From positions 281,128,850 through 281,192,849 of the forward strand of contig CM022303.1 of assembly GCA_011799875.1 (NCBI GenBank): a DNA stretch of 64,000 nucleotides, given 5' to 3'. The position numbers and the translations under genes were made by a program. The DNA is from Thinopyrum elongatum (taxonomy: Eukaryota > Streptophyta > Magnoliopsida > Poales > Poaceae). The notes under the pieces are model-generated. The model made no database searches and was not told the origin of the DNA. It saw only the letters and a list, made by a program, of their open reading frames with translations. Below, in pieces: positions 11,425 through 23,775 of this stretch (positions within the stretch are counted from its first letter, which is position 1; each line of letters opens with the position of its first letter).

Positions 11425-11602
11425 CAAGCAGCAATCCCCCAAAACAGTTTCGAAAATGGAGCTTCGAGCAAAGAGATGAAATCCGCGGGTTTGAGAGCAA
11501 GAACATGAGAGAAAGAGCAATGGTGATTTTTTTTCTGGAGGTAGGTGATGACATGGGGTAAAGGGATAAGTGAGGGGGGGGGGGCACATGGGGCCCACTA
11601 CC

Positions 11603-11640
11603 CACCAGGGCGCGCCTGGGGTAGCTGGTGCGCCTTGGTG
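11603..11640 (-). promoter_or_regulatory. Internal copy of the GC-rich hairpin in W
   Basis: Arms CACCAGGGCGCGCC (11603-11616) and GGTGCGCCTTGGTG (11627-11640) with a 10-nt loop, between protease and the env-position ORF. Surrounding bases (cccactacccaccaggg..., ccttgtgggc) also match the LTR version. No clear TATA box follows. Confidence 0.7.
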
Positions 11641-11971
11641 CCTTGTGGGCTCCAGGGTCACCCCCTGCAGTATTATTTGCATCAAAAATTCTTAAATAAT
11701 CACAAAAAATCGTGCTAAAATGTCAGGGCATTATGAGCACTTCTATTTTTGGGCACTTTTTTATTGCACAGAAAATTCAGAAAACAGGATAAACATGGCA
11801 TTTTATTGTATTTAATTGAAAATAACAGAAATCAAAAAGTGGGTACAAAAGGTTGTGCTTACTAAATTTATCGACCTCATACCTCTCAAAAGTAATCCAT
11901 TAATAAGGTTGATCAAGTCTTATTAACAACCACTTTCGATTAGCATGAACCCGAAAAACTTTTGTAAAACA
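11641..11971 (-). other. W intergenic region after protease
   Basis: About 330 bp of AT-rich sequence between the end of protease and the internal hairpin. No ORF of interest. Confidence 0.5.
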
Positions 11972-13342
11972 CTAAGTTACCTCAACGGGGATATGCATAT
12001 CCCCAACAATAAGTATTTCATATTTCTTTTTGGCAGTAGGAAGGGGAAGTTGGAAGCTTCCAATAGTAAGTGTCGAAGACTTTTCGATAACATTAATACC
12101 ATTCACTTGAAATTGTTTCTTCGGAAAGTGCACCGTATGCTCATTACCATTGATATGAAAAGTGACTTTGCTTTTATTGCAATCAATAACAACCCCTGCA
12201 GTATTCAAAAAGGGTCTACCAAGGATAATCGACATGTCGTCGTCCTCGGGCATCTCAAGTATAACAAAGTCTGTTAAGATAGTAACATTTGAAACAACAA
12301 CGGGCACATCCTCACAAATACCGATGGGTATGGCAGTTGATTAGTCAGCCATTTGAAGTGATATTTCAGTAGGTGTGAGTTTATTCAAATCAAGTATTTT
12401 ATATAAAGAGAAAGGCATAACACTAACACCGGCTCCCAAATCACACAAAGCAGTTTTGACATAATTTCTTTTGATGGAGCAAGGTATAGTTGGTATTCCA
12501 GGATCTCCTAGTTTTTTAGGTACTCCATCCTTAAAAGAATAATTAGCAAGCAGGGTGGAGATTTGAGCTTCAGGTATTTTTCTTTTATTAGTGATAATGT
12601 CTTTCATGTATTTGACATAAGGGGCCATCTTTAAAATATCAGTGAAACGAGTATGCAAAAAGACTAGCCGAAGCATTTCAACAAAGCATTCAAATTCTTC
12701 ACCATCCTTTTTCTTTGATGGTTTAGGTGGAAAGGGCATAGGTTTCTGAACCCATGGTTCCTGTTCTTTACCATGTTTTCTAGCAACAAAGTCTCTTTTA
12801 TCATAACATTTATTTTTAGGTTGTGGGTTATCAAGATCAGCAGCTGGTTCTATTTCAACATCATTATCGGGTTCTTTGTCATTGTCTGGTAGAGTATCTT
12901 CATGAACATCATCATTATCTTTTTCATTATCACTAGATGAATGTTCATTACCAGATTGAGTTTCAGCATCAGAAATAGAAACATCATTATTATCCTCAGA
13001 ACATTTTTCTGCCCCAGGTTCACTAGAAGTATGCAAAGTCCTATCATTTTTCTTTTTATTTTTATTTTTAGTAGGACTAGGTACATCAGTATTAATTCTT
13101 TGAGAGTCTTGTTCAATTCTTTTAGGGTGACCTTCAGGATAAAGTGGCTCCTGAGTCATTTTACCTCCTCTAGTTGCTACTCTAATAGCATAATCATTTA
13201 TTTTATTATTCTTTTCATTAAGCAGCTCACTTTGAGATTTAGCAACTTGTTCTAACTGGGTTCTAACCATAGAGGCATGTTTTCCTACACCTCTAACATC
13301 ATTAGTGATTTTAAATAACAAGTCACTCAAGTGAGCAGTCAC
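11972..13342 (-). pseudogene. Gag C-terminus and aspartic protease of element W
   Basis: One frame from 13342 to 11972 with a single in-frame TAA at about 12338-12340. It begins with a variable, very acidic linker (about residues 60-190, with D/E/N/S runs), then a conserved block (FVEMLRLVFLHTRFTDILKM), and then the retropepsin active site CDLGAGVSVMPFSLYKIL (DLGA; the T/S of DTG replaced by L-G, as usual in Athila). The flap and C-terminal part include MSIILGRPFLNTAG. The frame ends near 11972 with no reverse transcriptase following. The stop inactivates this copy. Confidence 0.85.
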
Positions 13343-13365
13343 ATCAGAATTTTGTTTTAGTTATT

Positions 13366-14426
13366 TCATAACATTTGCATTGAAGTGATCTTGTTTTCTA
13401 ATGTAGTTGTCAAATTCAAGCATTGACTAGGATGTTTATTGTAAGAGATATCACCTTCATCAAACTTTAAAAGAAAATTTACCTCTACCACCTGTGGTGG
13501 TGGTGTGTCAAGTCCATGTATTTCTTCAATAGGTGGTAAATTCTTAACATCCTCAGCTTTAATACCATTTTCCTTCATACATTTCTTTGCGTCTTGCATA
13601 TCTTCAGGACTGAGAAATAAGATACCCCTCTTCTTTGGAGTGGGTTTAGACGGTGGTTTAGGAAGAGTCCAATCATCATAATTCTTCAATATATTATTCA
13701 ATAATTCCTCATCTTGTTCAACAGTTCGTTCCCTGAAAACACAACCAGCACAACTATCTAGGAAGTCCCTAGAAGCATCGGTTAGTCCATTATAGAAGAT
13801 ATCAAGTATTTCATTTTTCTTAAGAGGATGATCAGGTAAAGCATTAAGTAATTGGAGAAGCCTCCCCCAAGCTTGTGGGAGAATCTCTTCTTTAATTTGC
13901 ACAAAGTTAAATATTTCCTGTAAGGCACCTTGTTTCTTATGAGCAGGAATTTTTTTTCCAGAGAAGTAGTAAATCATATCCTGGGGACTACACGCACAAC
14001 CAGGAGCAAGGGTATTGTACCAAGTCTTAGCATCACCCTTTAAAGAGAAAGGAAATAACTTAAGAATATAGTAGTAGCGATTTTTTCCTCATGAGCAAAT
14101 ATGGTGGCTATATCATTTAATTTAGTAAGATGTGCCACAACAATTTCAGTTTCATAGCCATGGAAAGGATCAGATTCAACCAGAGTAATCAACTCTGGGT
14201 CGACAAAGAATTCATAATCCTTTTCAGTAATAAAGATAGGTGAAGTAGCAAACTTAGGATCATATTTCATTCTAGTATTCAAAGATTTTTCTTTCAACTT
14301 GACTAGTAATTTCTTAAGATCATCTCTATCCTTGCAAGCAAGAAAATCTCTAGCTACCTCTCCATCCATAACATAACCCTCAGGTATATCAGGCAATTCA
14401 TATCTAGGAGAGCTAGGTCTAATAGG
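13366..14426 (-). pseudogene. Gag of element W, left fragment (capsid region)
   Basis: Continuation of the Athila-lineage Gag. 14040-14396 carries the N-terminal capsid part (PDIPEGYVMDGEVARDFL). A frameshift near 14085 leads to 13366-13977, which begins in the capsid core (ALQEIFNFVQIKEEILPQAW, then ILDIFYNGLTDASRDFLD) and runs into the linker. A second frameshift near 13370 precedes the protease frame. Gag packages the RNA; a matching Gag is probably the one essential product this non-autonomous family still makes in intact copies. Confidence 0.82.
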
Positions 14427-14431
14427 TGTTT

Positions 14432-16062
14432 TGATACGTCTCCAACGTATCTATAATTTATAAAGTATTCATGCAATGTTTACAACAATTTTATATGGTT
14501 TTGGTATGATTTTATTAGAACTAACCCGGACTAACGCTGTTTTCAGCAGAACTACCGTGGTGTCATTTTTTGTGCAGAAATAAAAGTTCTCGGAATGGGC
14601 TGAAAATTTATGGTGATTTTTATGGCCCAAAAGAGACCCCCGAAGCACCAGAGCTGGCCCAGGAAGTGACTGAGGAGGCCACAAGCCTAGGGGGCGTGCC
14701 CCCCGACTTGTGTGCCCCTCGGGCACCCCCTTGACGTGAGACTGACGCCAAAAATTCCTATAAATACCAAAACCCCCGAAAAGAACCCTAGATCGAAAGT
14801 TCCGACGCCGCAAGCCTCTGTAGCCACGAAAAACCAATTGGGACCCCGTTCCGGCACCCTGCCGGAGGGGGAAATCATCACCGGAGGCCATCTTCATCAT
14901 CCCGGCGGCCACCATGATGAGGAGGGAGTAGTTCACCCTCGGGGCTGAGGGTATGTATCAGTAGCTATGTGTTTGGTCTCTCTCTCTCTCTCTCGTGTTC
15001 TTGATTTGGCACGATCTTGATGCACCGCGAGCTTTATTACTATAGTTGGATCATATGGTGTTTCTCCGTCTCCATCTTCTTGTGATGAATTGTGTTTTAC
15101 CTTTGAGGTTTCACTATTATCGGATTGAATACTTTTATGGATTTGAGAACACCTGATGTATGTCTTGTGTGGGATACCCGTGGTGACAATGGGGTGTTCT
15201 ATTAATTCAGTTGATGTATGTTTTGGCACTCAACTCGCGGATTCCCGAGGTGACATTGGGGTAATCTATGCATAGGGGTTTATGCATGTTTTCATCCTTG
15301 TTTCTCCGGTAGAAATCTTGGGGCACTCTTTGAGGTTCTTTGTGTTGGATTGAATATTATGAATCTGAAGTTGTTTGATGCATATCGTATAATTGACCCA
15401 TGGATACTTGTGGTGACATTGGAGTATCTAGGTGACATTAGGGTTGATTGATGTGTATCATATGGTGTTATTTTAGTACGAACTCTAGGGCTGTTTGTGA
15501 CACTTATAGGAATAGCTCAAAATATTGATCAGAAAGAATAACTTTGAGGTGGTTTCGTACCCTACAAGAAATTTCATCTTATGTTCTCCGCGCTAGGAAC
15601 TTTGGAGTGACTCTTTGTCGCACGTTGAGGGATTGCCATATGATTTAATTATGTTATCATTGTTGAGAGAATTTGCACTAGTGAAAGTATGAACCCTAGG
15701 CCTTGTTTTCAAGCATTGCAATATTGTTTTTGCTCACTTTTGTTACTAGTTACCTTGCTGTTTTTATATTTTCAGATTACAAAACCTATATCTACTATCC
15801 ATATTACACTTGTATCACCATCTCTTCGCCGAACTAGTGCACCTATACAATTTACCATTGTATTGGGTGTGTTGGGGACACAAGAGACTCTTTGTTATTT
15901 GGTTGCAGGGTTGTTTGAGAGAGACCATCTTCATCCTATGCCTCCCACGGATTGATAAACCTTAGGTCATCCACTTGAGGGAAAATTGCTACTGTCCTAC
16001 AAAACTCTGCGCTTGGAGGCCCAACACGACTCTACAAGAAGAAGGTTGCATAGTAGACATCA
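14432..16062 (+). repeat. 5' LTR of element B
   Basis: 1631 bp, TGATACGTCTCCAACGTATC to GTAGACATCA. TATA box TATAAATA at 14759-14766. A (TC)n run near 14979-14996 is longer than in the partner LTR. The segment GAACTAACCCGGACTAACGC at 14518-14537 resembles the W LTR. Confidence 0.93.
14759..14766 (+). promoter_or_regulatory. TATA box of element B 5' LTR
   Basis: TATAAATA within AATTCCTATAAATACC, about 330 bp into the LTR, with the counterpart conserved at 49437-49444. Confidence 0.7.
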
Positions 16063-16072
16063 AGCTCTTTTC

Positions 16073-16091
16073 TGGCGCCATTGCCGGGGAG
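16073..16091 (+). other. Primer binding site of element B (tRNA-Asp type)
   Basis: TGGCGCCATTGCCGGGGAG, one G-to-A change from a perfect complement to the tRNA-Asp 3' end, ten bases after the LTR. Confidence 0.88.
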
Positions 16092-16095
16092 TTGA

Positions 16096-17158
16096 GTGCT
16101 TGAAGGTATATCTTTAGATCTTGCAATTCAATCTTTTAGTTTATTGTTTATCACTAGTTTGGTTTATAAAAGAAAACTACAAAAAATGGAATTGAGGTTG
16201 CCACATATAATTCATATTTATAATGTCTTTCTTGAAAACGATGGATCAGAAAATTGTGCCGAAGTGTTAGAAGAAGAAGTCAATAAAATGTTTGGCACTA
16301 AATCTTTGAATGATGAGCATGATTGCAATGTTGTTAGTATGAATTCGTTGAATATCCATGATGCTAATGATATGCAAAGCCATATGCTTGGGGATGCTAT
16401 ATTTGATGAAGATGATATTTTTAGTCCCCCCAAGTTTTGATGAGAAAATTTATTATGATGAAAGCATGCCTCCTATTTATGATGATTATATTGATGAAAG
16501 TGGGTTTGGAAGAGTGTCAAATCTAGTAAATAATGATCCCACTATTTTGGAGGGTGTTGAATCTTTTCACAATATTGATGAAAGTGGATTTGGAGAGGTC
16601 ATGACTTTATTTAGTGATGAATCCACTATTTTGGAAGAGGTTCCAATTGATTATGAGAACAAAGTTGCTATCTATGATGATTATTGTTATGACATGTATG
16701 CTATAAAGAATAATTATAACCATGAAACTTGTCATCATGATTTTAATTTTCAATTGGATTATGCCTCACATGATAGTTATTTTGTTGAGTTTGCTCCCAC
16801 TACTATTCATGAGAATAAATTTGCTTATGTGGAGAGTAATAAAATTTCTATGCTTATGCATCATGAAAAGAATGCTTTATGTGATAGTTATATTGTTGAA
16901 TTCATTCATTATGCTACTGAAAATTATTATGAGAGAGGAACATATGCTTTTACATATCTTAATAATATCAAGTTTCCTCTCTATGTGTTGAAAATCTTGA
17001 AGTTTTGCTTGTTTTGCTTTCCTATGCTAGTTGATTCTTGCTCCCATAAATTGTTTGCTCACAAAATCCCTATGCATAGGAAGTGGGTTAGGCTTAAATG
17101 TGCTAGTCATATTCTTCATGATGCTCCCATTATGTTTCAATTCTTATCTTTTATGTGA
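16096..17158 (+). pseudogene. Acidic repeat protein of element B, function unknown
   Basis: Open sequence directly after the primer site; the likely ancestral start is the ATG at 16187 (MELRLPHIIHIY). The frame shifts once at the C6 run near 16425-16431 and then runs to 17158. The product would be about 320 residues, rich in D, E, N and aromatic residues. Two copies of a motif occur: DESGFGRVSNLVNNDPTILE and DESGFGEVMTLFSDESTILE. The C-terminus has a cysteine/histidine-containing conserved block (KIPMHRKWVRLKCASHILHD). The protein in element G (34328-35206) matches throughout. I recognise no catalytic motif and no Gag or protease signature. Confidence 0.7.
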
Positions 17159-17681
17159 GCATCATTGAAATCATCATGCCTAGCTAAAAAGGCATTAAAG
17201 AAAAGCGCTTGTTGGGAGGCAATCCAATATTTAACCCTACTGTTTTTGTGTGTTCAAATGATTAATCTACTGTCGTAATCATGTTTTATAGCTTTTGTTT
17301 GAATAAAGTGCCAAGTAAAGCCTTTGGGATAGTGTGGTTGATAGTTGATATGATTCTGTGCAAAAACAGAAACTTTTGTGTCCAGTAACAGAACTGTTAA
17401 AAATTACTGGTGCATCGAAAAATTCTGAATTTTTTATACAAAGGATTGATATACAAATTTTCTACGTTGTACTAGTTTTTCAGAATTTTTGGAGTAACGG
17501 AAGTATGATCATAATTCATATCTTTAGACACTGTTCTGTTTTTGACAGATTCTGTTTTCGATGCATAGTTTGCTTGTTTTATGGTTTCTATGGCTCATAT
17601 TGCTTAATATAAATTGTGGAAATCAGAGAGTACAGTAGGAATTTTGTGGAAAAAATTATGAATCTTGTATTTGACAGTACC
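17159..17681 (+). other. Element B noncoding region after the ORF, up to the C insertion
   Basis: Begins with a stem-loop TTGGGAGGCAATCCAA (17212-17227), then a U-rich region with repeated cagattctgttt-like segments, shared with D and G. Last bases GTACC (17677-17681) are the TSD of element C. Confidence 0.65.
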
Positions 17682-19200
17682 TGATGACCCACAAGTATAG
17701 GGGATCAATCATAGTCCTTTCGATAAGTAAGAGTGTCAAACCCAACGAAGAGCAGAAGGAAATGACAAGTGGTTTTCAGCAAGGTATTTTCTGCAAGCAC
17801 TGAAATAATCGGTAACATGTAGTTTGATAGCAAGATAATTTGTAACGGACAAGTAACGGTAACTATAAATAAAGTGCAGCAAGGTAGCCCAATCCTTTTG
17901 TGGCAAAGGACAGGCCAAAACGGTCTCTTATGATAAGCAAAGCGTTCTTGAGGGTACACGGGAATTTCACCATATCACTTTCATCATGTTGGTTTGATTC
18001 GTGTTCACTACTTTGATAATTTGATATGTGGGTGGAATGGTGCTTAGGTGCTATTCTTACTTGAACAAACCTCCTACTTATGATTAACCCCCTCGCAAGC
18101 ATCCGCAACTACGAGAAAAGTATTAAGATAAAATCTAACCATAGCATTAAACTTTTGGATCCAAATCGTTCCCTTACAAAGTAGCGCATAAACTAGGGTT
18201 TAGGCTTCTATCACTCTAGCAACCCATCATCTAATAACTATTCCACAATGCATTCCCTTAGGCCCAAATATGGTGAAGTGCCATGTAGTCGACGTTCACA
18301 TGACACCACTAAGGGAATCACAACATACATATCATCAAAATATCGAACACATATCAAGTTCACATGATTACTTGCAACATGACTTCTCCCGTGACCTCAA
18401 GAACAAAAGTAACTACTGACAAATGATAATCATGCTCAAGATCAGAGGGGTATTAAATAGCATAATGGATCTAAACATATAATCTTACACCAGATAAACC
18501 ATATAGTAATCAACTACAAGATGTAATCAACACTACTAGTCACCCACAGGTACCAATCTGAGGTTCCGGTACAAAGATTGAACACAAGAGATGAACTAGG
18601 GTTTGAGAGGAGATGGTGCTGTTGAAGATGTTGATGGAGATTGCCCTCCCAAAGATGAGAGGGTTGTTGGTGATGATGATGACGATGGTTTCCCCCTCCA
18701 GGAGGGAAGTTCCCCCGGCGGAATCGCTCCGCCGGAGGGCAAAAGTGCTCCTGCCCAAGTTCCACCTCGAGACGGCGGCGCTTCGTCCCGAAATTCCTCC
18801 TCTTATTTCTTCTAGGTCAAAATGACTTATATACCAGAAGACGGGCACCGGAGGTGGGCTGGGCTGAGCACAACCCACCAGGGCACGCCTGGAGGGCCTG
18901 GCGCGCCCTGGTGTCTTGTGCTCACCAGGAGCCCCCCGTCCGGTAGTTATTTGCTCCCGTATTTTTCATATATTCCAAAATAATTCTCCGTAAATTTTCA
19001 GCTCATTTGGGGATGTGCAGAATAGGTAACTCTGACATAGCTTTTTCAGGTCCAGAATTCTAGCTGCTGGCATTCTCCCTCTTTGTGTAAACCTTGCATG
19101 TTATGAGAGAAAAGGCATTAGAATTACTCCAAAAAGCATTATTAAGCATGAAAACATTATAAATAACAGTAGTAAAACATGATGCAAAATGGACGTATCA
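17682..19200 (-). repeat. 3' LTR of element C
   Basis: 1519 bp, TGATGACCCACAAG to GGACGTATCA. Contains the hairpin (18876-18913, with one CpG-to-CpA change in the left arm) and a TATA box (18826-18833). It is uninterrupted and so gives the reference for the split 5' LTR. Confidence 0.93.
18826..18913 (-). promoter_or_regulatory. Hairpin plus TATA module in C 3' LTR
   Basis: Arms CACCAGGGCACGCC (18876-18889) and GGCGCGCCCTGGTG (18900-18913) around a 10-nt loop; TATATAAG at 18826-18833 lies 42 bp downstream on the minus strand. Confidence 0.72.
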
Positions 19201-19215
19201 ATTCCCCCAAGCTTA
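19201..19215 (-). other. Polypurine tract of element C
   Basis: The minus strand reads TAAGCTTGGGGGAAT against the 3' LTR. Confidence 0.8.
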
Positions 19216-19740
19216 GACCTCGCTTGTCCTCAAGCGAAAAACCAATAGCGAAAAACATGTCCACATGCTTACAGAGAGAGGTGTCGATAAAAACAAAATA
19301 CGGACAAAGGAGCATCATGCTTATTATTATAACAGCAAAGAACTTTAACATGAAACTTTATCGCAGAACTTTTATCATATAACTTCGCATGAACAAGTAA
19401 CAATTCATCACAACACTGAAGTATAAAGCATAAACTCTATTGGAAACCAACAAACTATGTTCTCAATCAACTTTGCAACTATAATTCATCATATTTTCAG
19501 GAAGGGTCACGTATCAGAGCCTTTTAGCAAGTCCACATACTCAACCATCATTTAATCTTCTATGATTGCTAACACTCATAGCATACCCATGAGCAAAAAG
19601 TTTCAACCGGACACATAGAAAGATAGGGGCTTATAGTTTTGCCTCCCAACGTATTCACCTCAAGGGTGATGTCAACAATAATAACTCATGCTCACTCATA
19701 TCCAACTGGATATATGTGCCTAGATCTTTCTTCACCACAT
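19216..19740 (-). other. Element C 3' noncoding region, left of E
   Basis: About 525 bp, AT-rich, no coding sequence. It resembles the last part of B's 3' noncoding region (48575-48700 reversed), including the ttgcctcccaac segment at 19642. Confidence 0.6.
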
Positions 19741-20219
19741 TGTAACACCCCCAGTGGTTAACTACAGTAATCACCCTTTTGATTATGCCATGTCATCATG
19801 TTTAACAGTGCATGATCATCATTAGCATCATATTGCATTTCAACTCCTAAGTCAAAATCCAAATTTAAATAAAAGTGGAAAATAAAAGTTGCTCAAACCC
19901 AGAAACTAAAATGTTCGATAAATAGCAAATATTCCAGAGACTATTCTAAAATTGTAACTAACAATTGATAAATTAATTAGGTGGCTCTAACATTACCAAA
20001 ACAGCAAGGATTAATGCATTTTAATTATTATAAAAATTGTGTGAACTCCAGTTGACTCCAAACTAATTTTTGGTAGTGGTAGAGGATGCCTAGTATTTAT
20101 TGGAACAATTGCCATGTTTTATAAAAATCATTTGGTGGCCTAACTATTTACTAAACAGAGATATATGATTAAATAAAAGAAAAAGGCAAAAGAAAACAAA
20201 ACAGGAAAATAAAAAGAAA

Positions 20220-21140
20220 ACCCCCGGCCTAACTGGGCCTCAGCCCAGCCGGCCAGCCCAGCTGGCCCGACCGGCCCACCCCACCCCCTTATCCCCTGGA
20301 CCCCGAAACCCTATCCCCCTCGTTCCCCCATTCCCCTCCGTCCCGATCTGGACGCCGCCGCCCCGGCGCCCGTCGCCACTGCCCCGCGCCCAGGACGCCC
20401 GGCGCCGACGCCGTGCTCGCCGCCCTCGTCCCCGTCGCCTACGCCGGCGCCTCCTCGACCCTCTCCTCCCCGACTGCCTCCCCGACTCGGCTCCCTCGAG
20501 CCTCGCCGACGCACCCCGACAACGGCCGTGAGCTCCCCCTCCGTTCCCTCTCCCTCTCTGGTCGCCGGCGCCGTCCACCGCCCGCAGCCCCGCCACGCAT
20601 CGCTAGCGCCTGCTGCCGTCGCCGCTGCCCGCAGCGGCCACCACCGTCGCTGCTTCCCCGCGTGCCGCGCTGGCCCCGCCACGTCCGCCACCGCTCGGCG
20701 CCTGCGCTCACCGCCCGCGCCCCGCCTTGCCCAGGCTGCGCCTGGCGCGCCCCCGCCCGCGCTCTCACGCGCTCGCGCCCGCCTTCCCCTGGCCGTCCCG
20801 CGCCGCTCCGTGCCCCGCTTCGCCCCGCGCAGCCCGTCCCCGGGCGCCGCTCGCGCTCCCCTGCCCAGCCCCTCTCCCCGCTCCCTGCTGCTCGCCTCGG
20901 CCTCGCGTCTCCGCCCCCGCGCGCCCGCGGCTCCGGCCCCCTCGCCCCGCTCTCCCATCGCCCAGGGCCGCCGCCCCCTTCGGCCTCCTGCGTCGGCGCC
21001 CGGCGCTCCCCGTCAGCCTGGCCGCGCCCGGGCACAGGCGCCTGGCGCCCACGCCTGATAGCCCACCTCGGTCGGCCCCTGTGCCACTGACCGCTGGGCC
21101 CGACCCCCCTTGGCCCAATGACACATGGGGCCCACGGCCC
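20220..21140. other. GC-rich, CpG-rich island inside the E LTR
   Basis: About 0.9 kb of C-rich plus-strand sequence with dense CG dinucleotides. Long ORFs exist in five frames at once, which is the expected effect of few AT-rich stop codons, so I do not call a gene. A similar but shorter block is at 63290-63770 in F. Confidence 0.8.
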
Positions 21141-21149
21141 CGAAACATT

Positions 21150-21275
21150 TTTTAAATTTAAAATAAAAACAATTAGTTAATTAATTAATTAATTAAGTTA
21201 ATTAATCCTAATTAGGTTAATCTAATTTAGTTAATTAGTTTAATTAAGTATTAATTAATTAGTTAACCACTAATT
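21150..21275. repeat. TTAA-rich simple repeat in the E LTR
   Basis: Runs of ttaattaattaatt immediately follow the GC-rich island, giving a sharp composition switch. Confidence 0.85.
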
Positions 21276-23761
21276 AGCCAACAGCCTATGACAGGTGGGA
21301 CCCACAGGTCCTGACGTCATGCTGACATCAGCAAATCACTGTTTCGGATAATTCTGGTTTAAATGATTAAATAAATTCCAGAAATTGTTTAAATCTTTAT
21401 GAAATCATATTAAATAATCCGTAACTCCGATGGAAAAACTTTGTACATGAAAGTTGCTCAGAACGACGAGACGAATCCGAATACGCGGTCCATTCGTCCG
21501 TCACACGTCCCTAACTACCCGAACATGCAACCGTCCCTCTCCGGTCATTTGTGTGACAAATGTCCGGAACCGGGAATACTTTCCCGTATGAATTCCACCT
21601 TCGCCAGTATCACCCGGCACTGCGCTAGATCACCTCTGTCACCGCGTATTACCATGTTATGCTTTGTGCTGCACTTGTTTGCTTAGTATTTACTGTTTCC
21701 TCCCCCTCTTCTCTCTTGTTAGACCCCGACGTCGTCCCCGAGGCCGACGCAGCTCCGGAGCCCGAACACACCTTTGACAACCTTGCCCTTGCCACCGAGC
21801 AACCAGGCAAGCCCCCCCTTGAGCATACCGATATCGCCCATTCTATTTCTCATGCTTGCATTAGAATTGCTGCTGCTACTGCTTTACCTATTCTGATGCA
21901 TAGCCTGTTTATTGTAACCTGCTGTTGATAATTACCTGCATATCCTAAACTGCTTAGTATAGGCTGGGTAGAGACCTATTAGTGACCCCACTTATCCCGA
22001 CCGCCTCGCTGGATTATCCGAAGACCCGATCAACGGGATTGAAGACCAGGCCTCGACACCGCACATCACCCCCCCCCTTAGTTGTAACGACACTACAACG
22101 TTACTATCGAGTGCCGAGGGTGAAACCTCTTGTAGCACTTCTGATGTTAACTCTGTAGAGTAGCTATTCGGTCGTGGTCATCGAGGGTGGTTCCTCCTTC
22201 ACCGCTTCCGATAACGACGCCGTCGTACAACACATCAAGTGTGAACCCATCGAGGGTGATTCCTCCGAGTTCACCTTGACGGATACATCGAGTAGGAATC
22301 CAACGAGGGTGATACCTCGGATTCCCCTGATGTTATGGACACACGGATACCTGGACATTACACTGTTACCTGGATAGGCGGGTCGACCCTGAGGGGTACC
22401 CGTGTGTGATGTGAAGACGGGTTGCCAGTGTGGTGCCCGAGTGATGAATACGAGGCGCGGCCGGGCATTCTTAACCCTTGCAGCAAGTCCTCGAGACGGG
22501 GCGACGGGGTCACATCTTTCGTGAGTCTCTGCTCGTTACCGCAAGCCCAAGGTACTAACGATTTGGATATTTGATCCGAGCAGGCGTCTGGCCTGATAGC
22601 ACTAACCATCACGTGGACATAGTATGGGCGTTCTGCATCGTAGCATCAGCCGAAAGCTCTGTCAGACGTCTAGTTCAGCCTTGCAGCCGGGACGGACCGG
22701 CGCCCCCCTGGTGCCTGGCTTCCCCCTGCACGCAACGACTCGGAGTGCACAGGGCGATGGCCCAAGACCTCTAAGCGCTTAGGATGTAGATCGACGAGGA
22801 CCTTTCTGCTGAGCTCTAGGTAGGGTTGCAATGTGTCGTTTGGCCGAGGCCGGGCATGACCCAGGAAAGTGTGTCCGGCCGGAGTTAATCGAGCGTGTTG
22901 AGTAAGTTGGTGCACCCCTGCAGGGAAGAAAACTTCTATCGATAGCCGGTCCTATGGTAAAGGACACTCGGAGTTGTATCCCGATCGATACAGCTAGAAG
23001 TTGAGATGAGACCTGGATATGAGGCTCTGGGATTGCTTCTCGCAGGGAGTCGAGAAGGGATCTCAGGACGAGGTTGATGACTGTATGGCTCTGGGATTGC
23101 TTTCTCGCAGGGAGTCGAGAAAGGATCTCTGGGTGAGGTTGAGACTTAATGATACTGCTACATTATATTGTACTTTTCTACCCTCTTCTATTTCTGCAAG
23201 ACCGCTGAAGATGCTAGTCTTCGATAGGACTAGGCCTTCTCTCTATTCTGGCATTTCTGCAGCCCAGTCCACATATACAGACTCTCATTGAAAATGTTGC
23301 ATATGTAGTGTAGATCCTTGCTTGCTGAGTACTTCTGAGAACTCACGGTTGCTTTGTTTACCTTTTCTCCCCATATCAGTTTGTCGTGACCAAGATGACG
23401 GAGCCCTTGAGACAGATGCCCCGTCGATCGACTACTACTACTACCCAGAGGATGGATACTACTACGAGCTGGCCGTCGACCAGGAGTAGGATCGGAGGGT
23501 CCCAGGCAGGAGGCCTACGCCTTTCGAAAGGCTTTTCTGTTTCTGTTTCATATCTGTACTTAGATATCTGATGCTTCCGTTGACGCTTGTTAGCAAGCTT
23601 ATGTATTCGAGCCCTCGAGGCCCCTGGCTTGTAATATAAAGCTTGTATGACTTTATTTATGTTTTAGAGTTCTGTTGTGATATCTTCCCGTGAGTCCTTA
23701 GGATTGATCGTGTGCATTTGCGTGTATGATTAGTGCATGATTGAGCCGGGGGCGTCACAAG

Positions 23762-23775
23762 TTGGTATCAGAGCC
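23762..23775 (+). other. Primer binding site of element E (initiator tRNA-Met type)
   Basis: TTGGTATCAGAGCC two bases after the LTR end; a perfect match to the chromovirus/copia initiator tRNA-Met primer site. Confidence 0.9.

Larger units (their letters stand above)
19741..23759 (+). repeat. 5' LTR of element E
   Basis: 4019 bp, TGTAACACCCCC to GGGGGCGTCACA, followed by the primer site. It holds a very GC-rich block at about 20220-21140 and AT-rich repeats at 21150-21270. 22140-22330 shows repeated 'cgagggtg' / 'tcgagggtg' segments. The LTR at 62779 (F) is a diverged relative. Confidence 0.85.

Noticed and set aside
14979..14996. (TC)n microsatellite as a regulatory site
   Set aside because: Short simple repeat with different lengths in the two B LTRs; slippage is enough to explain it.
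15689..15955. ORF conserved between 15689-15955, 50376-50639 and 1736-1999, suggesting an LTR-encoded protein
   Set aside because: The three are copies of the same LTR segment, so conservation is due to homology of the repeats. The reading frames differ between the copies in start and direction.
20240..21155. Long overlapping ORFs (up to 225 codons) on both strands, resembling a GC-rich grass gene
   Set aside because: Open in five frames at once, low-complexity P/R/A/G composition, no conserved domain, and inside an LTR. The openness is a composition effect.
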